Assembly: GCF_041052385.1 (NCBI RefSeq)
Contig: NZ_CP163439.1
Location: forward strand, 6,561,001-6,625,000
Direction of reading: 5' to 3'
Source of the DNA: Streptomyces sp. R28
GTDB lineage: Bacteria > Actinomycetota > Actinomycetes > Streptomycetales > Streptomycetaceae
Length of the DNA stretch: 64,000 nt
The translations under genes were made by a program, and so were the position numbers. Each line of letters opens with the position of its first letter. The stretch's first letter is position 1. Shown here one piece after another: positions 59,673 to 64,000 of this stretch. The notes beneath the pieces were generated by a model. That model saw nothing but the letters and a program-made list of their open reading frames with translations. It did no database searches and had not been told where the DNA came from.

Positions 59673-59882
59673 ACAGTGAGCGTGACGGCGACGGCCAGGG
59701 CACGACATCGGCGCCTCGTCGAGGCGAAGCGGTGTGCGCGGTGAGTCGCACGGGGCGCGGGGGACGTACAGGCTCTACGAGCTTGTGAGTCACCGCTGTC
59801 ATAGAGGTCACGTAGATCGCGTACGGCACGTGCATCACGTAGGCCGCATACACATCAGGTCGGACAGGAACGGGAAACGGAC

Positions 59883-60713
59883 ATGGGTGAACGGCAGAGC
59901 GGCGGTGGGTCCACCGGCCGTCGGCGTGTGCACCCTGACGGCAAGGCGTCGGGCGACTCGGCAGGTCACCGGCCGGGCCACGCGTCCGGTCCGACCGTGC
60001 TGCTCGACGACGCCGCGTTGGAGGCGCTGCTCTCCGCCGCCGTACTGCGCGGGCACCGCGTGGATGCCGAGGGCGAGCAGCGTGCCGTGGCCGCGTTCCG
60101 GGCGGCCCGGGTCGCCGGGGCGCACCGGGCGCGCACCCGGCGCCGGGACGACTGGCGGCCCCGTGAGCAACGGCGCTTCGCACGCTCGCTGAAGACCACG
60201 CTCTCCCTGTTCATCGCGAGCCTCGCGCTGGGCGGTGCCGCGTTCGCCGCGATCGGTTCGGCCGGTTCCTCGGACGCCCCCGCCGGCGACAAGGGCGGGC
60301 CCGACCCGTCGAGCAGCGCTCCCGGTCTGCCGGCCGCCGAGCCGTCCTCCGCCGCGTCCGACGCCGCCTCCGGCAGGCCCGGCCATCCGGCCACCGCCCA
60401 GGACACCGAGGCGAAGTGCCGCGCCTACGAGCAGGTCGAGGACCACGAGAAGGCCTTGGACTCGACGGCCTGGCAGCTGCTCGTCACGGCAGCGGGCGGC
60501 AAGGACGAGGTGGCCGCGTACTGCGCCGAGCAACTGGCGGCGGCGAAGAACGAGCCGACCCGGAAGGCCGACGGGGGCGCTGCCGCCAGTAACGGCCAGG
60601 GCCCGGGTGACAAGAGGCAGAGCGTCCAGGGCCCGACCGGGCAGGGGCCGAGCGGTGAGAACGCGTCCGGCCAGGCTGCCGAGAAGTCCGAGAAGGCCGG
60701 CAAGCAGGACTGA
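59883..60713 (+). CDS. Single-pass membrane protein, probable anti-sigma partner of module 1
   Basis: 276 residues. The cytoplasmic N-terminus has LLDDAALEALLSAAVLRGHRVDAEGEQRAVAAFRAAR. One transmembrane helix follows (LKTTLSLFIASLALGGAAFAAIG) and then an extracellular region: a Ser/Pro/Ala linker and a short domain KCRAYEQVEDHEKALDSTAWQLLVTAAGGKDEVAAYCAEQL, with a Cys pair about 40 residues apart. A low-complexity Gly/Gln/Lys tail ends it. The same plan occurs in the protein at 61685. No classical zinc anti-sigma motif. A 210-bp gap separates it from the sigma gene, so it may have its own promoter. Confidence 0.78.
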   Translation: MGERQSGGGSTGRRRVHPDGKASGDSAGHRPGHASGPTVLLDDAALEALLSAAVLRGHRVDAEGEQRAVAAFRAARVAGAHRARTRRRDDWRPREQRRFARSLKTTLSLFIASLALGGAAFAAIGSAGSSDAPAGDKGGPDPSSSAPGLPAAEPSSAASDAASGRPGHPATAQDTEAKCRAYEQVEDHEKALDSTAWQLLVTAAGGKDEVAAYCAEQLAAAKNEPTRKADGGAAASNGQGPGDKRQSVQGPTGQGPSGENASGQAAEKSEKAGKQD

Positions 60714-60752
60714 CGTCGGACCGACGTCGGACTGATGTCCTCGGCCGAGGCA

Positions 60753-60794
60753 ACGGCCGGGGCCGCCACCCCCCACAGGAGAGGCCCCGGCCGT
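60753..60794 (+). terminator. Terminator between the two sigma modules
   Basis: Perfect 12-bp stem ACGGCCGGGGCC / GGCCCCGGCCGT with an 18-base loop, 40 bases after the stop at 60713. The rest of the 309-bp gap (60714-61022) holds a repeated CGTCGGAC motif near 60711-60733 and a small hairpin TGCGGT-CTTGAA-ACCGCA (60985-61002) just before the next gene. Confidence 0.85.
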
Positions 60795-61022
60795 CGCGCG
60801 GCACGGGCCGCGCGGCGGCCCGTACTCTCTACAGCGCCACGACTGCGTTTTCTGTCACACCTCGGCGGGGACATTGCGTTGTCCTGGGTAGTTGCATGCT
60901 GTACGGACATGGACGAGCGGCTCTTTCAGGCCGTAACGTGCCTTTCGCGCCGGACGCGGAGGGTGTATCACCACCGCAACGACCTGCGGTCTTGAAACCG
61001 CAACCATCAATTGAGGTACCTA

Positions 61023-61685
61023 GTGCTGGGGGACGACGCGGAGCTGACGGCCGCGGTGCTTGCGGCACAGGACGGGGACGAGACCGCGTTCCGGACTGTG
61101 TACCGCTCCGTGCACCCGCGGCTGCTCGGGTACGTACGGACGCTGGTCGGCGACCCCGACGCCGAGGACGTCGCGTCGGAGGCATGGCTGCAGATAGCGC
61201 GTGACCTGGAGCGATTCAGCGGGGACGCGGACCGCTTCCGCGGCTGGGCCGCCCGGATAGCCCGCAACCGCGCGCTGGACCACATACGTATGCGCGGCCG
61301 CCGCCCCGCCATCGGAGGCGACGAGACGGAGCTGAACGGGAAGGCCGCCGAGTCCGACACCGCGGGCGAGGCCATGGAAGCCCTGGCCACCGACGGCACC
61401 CTCTCCCTCATCGCGCGCCTGCCGCAGGACCAGGCGGAGGCCGTCGTCCTGCGCGTGGTCGTGGGGCTCGACGCCAAGACGGCCGCGGAGACGCTCGGCA
61501 AGCGTCCGGGTGCCGTACGGACCGCCGCGCACCGGGGCCTGAAGCGGCTCGCCGAGCTGCTCGGCGACGATCCGGAATCGGCTGGGGTCCTCGACGCCCT
61601 GCCTCCCCAGCGAGGAACCCGCGACCGTGCGGTGACGTCTGCGAGTGTGACGCAAAGCGTCACGCGGACGCAGAAGGATGTGTGA
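61023..61685 (+). CDS. ECF sigma factor, module 2
   Basis: 220 residues. Region 2: VLAAQDGDETAFRTVYRSVHPRLLGYVRTLVGDPDAEDVASEAW, LQIARDLERFSGDADRFRGWAARIARNRALDHIRMRGRRP. Region 4: LPQDQAEAVVLRVVVGLDAKTAAETLGKRPGAVRTAAHRGLKRLAELLG. Close paralogue of the sigma factor at 59082. The GTG at 61023 has GAGG 6 bases upstream; the frame also opens at a TTG (61011). The stop overlaps the next ATG (TGATG), so sigma and partner are translationally coupled. The C-terminal ~40 residues are an extra tail (TSASVTQSVTRTQKDV). Confidence 0.9.
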   Translation: MLGDDAELTAAVLAAQDGDETAFRTVYRSVHPRLLGYVRTLVGDPDAEDVASEAWLQIARDLERFSGDADRFRGWAARIARNRALDHIRMRGRRPAIGGDETELNGKAAESDTAGEAMEALATDGTLSLIARLPQDQAEAVVLRVVVGLDAKTAAETLGKRPGAVRTAAHRGLKRLAELLGDDPESAGVLDALPPQRGTRDRAVTSASVTQSVTRTQKDV

Positions 61686-62773
61686 TGGCCGACGAGCAGT
61701 ACAGGTGGCTGGACCGCGAAACTGCGGAGCGATTGCTGCGCGGAGAGTCACTCGAAGCCGTCGACGCGGCCGACCGTGACCAGGCCGAACAGCTTGCCAA
61801 GACGCTTGAGTCCCTGACCGTCGAACCCCCGCTGAGCAGCGCGGAACTCCCCGGAGAGGCCGCCGCGTTGGCGGCTTTCCGTGCGGCGCGCGCGGACCGG
61901 GCCGACGCTCCCGGGACGGTCGGCCACGGCTCCGCCTCCCACGCCTCCCAGGGTTCCGTCGCCGGGCTCGTCCGCCTCGGCGCCCCCGTCCGCGCCGCCC
62001 GTCGCCCCCGCCGGGCCCGCCCCGTACGGCTCGGTCTCGCCGCCGCGTTGGCCGTCGGCATGGTCGGCGGGGTCGCCGTCGCGGCCGGAACCGGAGTCCT
62101 GCCGCCGCCGTTCGACCGCGACGAGCGGGGCCGCCCGGCCGCCTCGGTCTCGGCACCGGTGTCGCAGCACCCGCTCATCTCGCCCTCGCCGGAGAACGGT
62201 GCGCAGGGCGTGCCCACCCCCGACGGCGGCTCTCCGACCCCCACGGGCTCCGGGAGCACCCAGGACACGGCACCCGGTGGCCCGGACAAGGACCACGAAA
62301 CCGCCGCCCCGGGCCGTGAGGAACGCTCCGGCGGCTGGTGGCGCGCCGTCACCTCGTCCTGCCGCGACCTGCGCGACGGCAAGCAGCTGTCCGTCGACCG
62401 CCGCCGCACCCTTCAGAGCGCGGCCGGCGGGTCCGCCACCGTGCTCAAGTACTGCAAGAGCGTCCTGACGGGCGTCGGCGAGAGCGCCGGCTTGCCGGGG
62501 GACGACGGCAAGGGTGACGACGGCCGGGAAGCGGACAAGAGCAGGACCAAGGACAAAGACAAGGGCGACGACGACCACCGAGACCGGGACCGGGGCAAGG
62601 GCAGAGGCCACGCCGCGGTCGGCTCGGTCGGCTCGCGCGGCGGCCGTGGCCTGGGCGGCAGCCACACGGTCGCTGTCGCGGAAACCCCGTCCACCGTGGC
62701 CGGCCTCCTGTCGGGCCGCACCCTGCTGCCCACGCGGCAGCCGGTCGTAGTCACTCCCGTCACACGCCTCTGA
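61685..62773 (+). CDS. Single-pass membrane protein, probable anti-sigma partner of module 2
   Basis: 362 residues. The cytoplasmic helical N-terminus (YRWLDRETAERLLRGESLEAVDAADRDQAEQLAKTLESL, ALAAFRAARADRA) is followed by a basic stretch and one helix (VRLGLAAALAVGMVGGVAVAAGTG). Outside is a Pro/Ser/Thr linker and the short domain SCRDLRDGKQLSVDRRRTLQSAAGGSATVLKYCKSVL, with the same spaced Cys pair and AAGG motif as its paralogue at 59883. Then come charged Asp/Lys repeats and a C-terminal Gly/Val-rich end. Start ATG 61685 overlaps the sigma stop; an adjacent GTG (61682) is possible. Confidence 0.8.
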   Translation: MADEQYRWLDRETAERLLRGESLEAVDAADRDQAEQLAKTLESLTVEPPLSSAELPGEAAALAAFRAARADRADAPGTVGHGSASHASQGSVAGLVRLGAPVRAARRPRRARPVRLGLAAALAVGMVGGVAVAAGTGVLPPPFDRDERGRPAASVSAPVSQHPLISPSPENGAQGVPTPDGGSPTPTGSGSTQDTAPGGPDKDHETAAPGREERSGGWWRAVTSSCRDLRDGKQLSVDRRRTLQSAAGGSATVLKYCKSVLTGVGESAGLPGDDGKGDDGREADKSRTKDKDKGDDDHRDRDRGKGRGHAAVGSVGSRGGRGLGGSHTVAVAETPSTVAGLLSGRTLLPTRQPVVVTPVTRL

Positions 62774-62914
62774 CCTGCGGTTTTGTGATTCCTGGAAATT
62801 TCTTCGCGTCGGGAGTGACACTTTCGGCCGCGGCGGCGCTGATCTGAGTGAGCCGACTGGTCATCGGCCCTCGCACAGAGCCGGGGTTCCCCCCGTACCT
62901 GCGGCTCGTGCATT

Positions 62915-62953
62915 GGCGCGGGCGGGACACGTTCCCCCGGTCCCGCCCGCGCC
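62915..62953 (-). terminator. Terminator of the L,D-transpeptidase gene
   Basis: Perfect 14-bp stem GGCGCGGGCGGGAC / GTCCCGCCCGCGCC with an 11-base loop, 24 bases beyond the stop at 62977 on the minus strand. Confidence 0.85.
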
Positions 62954-62976
62954 CCACTTCCTCCGCGCCCCGCGCC

Positions 62977-63792
62977 TCACCAGTGGACGACGACCTTGTC
63001 GCCGGTCCTCACCTGGTCGAACATCTCCGCGATCGCCCGCTCGTCCCGTACGTTGACGCAGCCGTGCGAGGCGCCGGCGTAGCCCCTGGCCGCGAAGTCG
63101 GACGAGTAGTGCACCGCTTGGCCGCCGCTGAAGAACATCGCGTACGGCATGGGCGAGTCATAGAGCGTCGACACATGGTGCCGGGACTTCCAGTAGACGC
63201 TGAACACACCTTCCCGCGTGGGTGTGTACTGCGCCCCGAACCGCACCGGCACCGTCAGGACCGGCCGTCCGTCGATCATCCAGCGCAGCGTCCGGCTCGA
63301 CTTGCTGATGCACAGCACCCGCCCGGTCATGCACCGCGCGTCCGGCGCGTCGGCGGGCTGCCCGCCCATCAGGTACAGGTCCCACTGGCCGGGCTCGCGC
63401 GTCATCTTCAGCAGCCGCTGCCAGGTGACCTCGTCGGTCTTCCCGGTCTTCGGCAGCCCGCGCTTGCCCTGGAAACCCCTGACGGCCTGCTCGGTCAGAT
63501 CGTCGTACGTCCCGGTCGGCCCGTCGAAGAGCCAGGCGACCTGACGCAGGCGGGCCTGGAGCTCGCGCACGTCACGACCCTCGTCGCCCCGCGACCACAG
63601 CACGGCGGGCGCAGCCGGCGTGGGCTCGGCGCTCGGCTTGTCGTCGGGCGGGGCGGACTTCGCAGACGGCGTGCCGCTCGGGAGCTCGATACGCACCGGC
63701 GAGCGCTGCTCCTCGCCCGAGGCCTGCACCGTACAGCCGCAACTCACGGTCAGCGCGGCGCCCGCAGCGAGTACCGCGGTCGATCTCCCCAT
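62977..63792 (-). CDS. L,D-transpeptidase (YkuD) with peptidoglycan-binding domain
   Basis: 271 residues. The signal sequence ends near VSCGC and could be lipidated at Cys18 or Cys20. A Pro/Ser linker follows, then a peptidoglycan-binding domain type 1 (about 67-128: GDEGRDVRELQARLRQVAWL, YDDLTEQAVRGFQGKRGLP) and the YkuD catalytic domain (about 155-271). Active site: HYSSDFAARGYAGASHGCVNV with His228, His243 and nucleophile Cys245. It makes 3-3 cross-links or related L,D bonds in peptidoglycan. ATG 63792 was chosen; a TTG 15 bases upstream also opens the frame. The last 208 bases of the window contain no gene, only TACAGT near 63985, a possible -10 for a gene beyond the edge. Confidence 0.93.
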   Translation of the reverse strand: MGRSTAVLAAGAALTVSCGCTVQASGEEQRSPVRIELPSGTPSAKSAPPDDKPSAEPTPAAPAVLWSRGDEGRDVRELQARLRQVAWLFDGPTGTYDDLTEQAVRGFQGKRGLPKTGKTDEVTWQRLLKMTREPGQWDLYLMGGQPADAPDARCMTGRVLCISKSSRTLRWMIDGRPVLTVPVRFGAQYTPTREGVFSVYWKSRHHVSTLYDSPMPYAMFFSGGQAVHYSSDFAARGYAGASHGCVNVRDERAIAEMFDQVRTGDKVVVHW

Positions 63793-64000
63793 GCCCTTGG
63801 TACGCAACCCGGCCCCCTGCGTCTCACCGCGGCCGCCCCCGCCGGGCCGACCACCCTGATGTCACTTGAGATGTTCCCCGCGGGTGACCGGTTGCGAACT
63901 ACGCGGCATGGTTGGACACAGAAGTGAACGGCCCTGTGAGCAAGGTCCCAGGGCGGAGCCGTCCAACGGGCGCACGGCCGCCGCTACAGTCCGTTGGCGA

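Noticed and set aside
63793..64000. A partial gene at the right edge
   Set aside because: No frame with a credible start and codon bias; only a possible promoter box is visible.

Overview
The window looks like a Streptomyces chromosome. GC content is very high, with codon third positions almost always G or C. GTG starts are common, as are ATGA/TGATG stop-start overlaps. The order malate dehydrogenase, betaine locus, serine hydroxymethyltransferase, tryptophanyl-tRNA synthetase, D-Ala-D-Ala carboxypeptidase and succinate dehydrogenase fits a conserved Streptomyces core region. I see no insertion sequence, phage, CRISPR array, tRNA or rRNA. About 62 protein genes are called; only mdh is cut by the window edge.

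Layout. 1-4.2 kb: end of mdh with a strong terminator, a membrane protein, a MarR-GNAT fusion with its likely operator, a WYL regulator and a DinB-like protein. 4.4-11.6 kb: one betaine/choline transcript (betaine aldehyde dehydrogenase, choline-oxidase-type GMC enzyme, OpuA-type ATPase, double permease, binding lipoprotein), so uptake and oxidation of choline would be co-expressed. 11.7-17.2 kb: an AhpD-like gene, a half-length AhpD-like gene and a PEP-mutase/isocitrate-lyase family enzyme, divergent from a MocR regulator; then an EamA transporter and a ygiB/ygiC-like pair. 17.5-25.7 kb: rocD; glyA behind a clear ZTP riboswitch; an ECF sigma operon with three membrane proteins; trpS; a 2H phosphoesterase.

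25.8-31.2 kb holds a near-complete decaprenyl-phospho-arabinose route: dprE2, dprE1, PAP2 phosphatase, UbiA phosphoribosyltransferase, GtrA protein and a YihY/BrkB membrane protein. The route is known from mycobacterial arabinan synthesis, and the DprE1 here carries Ala where the mycobacterial enzyme has the benzothiazinone-reactive Cys. 31.1-46.1 kb: D,D-carboxypeptidase, small membrane protein, metallophosphoesterase, an orphan peptide-binding protein, a two-component system divergent from an MMPL exporter, TetR, a secreted trypsin-like protease, a DCC-family pair behind a promoter flanked by two identical palindromes, and secreted proteins.

46.3-50.6 kb: sdhCDAB and an OHCU-decarboxylase-like gene lacking the expected active-site His. 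50.7-64 kb: membrane-anchored GH20 hexosaminidase, several unknown proteins (one pair separated by a 24-bp perfect palindrome), a large PGRP-type amidase with FG-GAP repeats, a lipoprotein, two paralogous ECF sigma/anti-sigma-like modules in tandem, and an L,D-transpeptidase. Many genes act at the cell envelope (arabinan precursor, carboxypeptidase, hexosaminidase, amidase, L,D-transpeptidase, three ECF systems). The strongest candidates for undescribed biology are the arabinan-precursor cluster, the tandem sigma modules, the half-AhpD operon and the paired-operator promoter.
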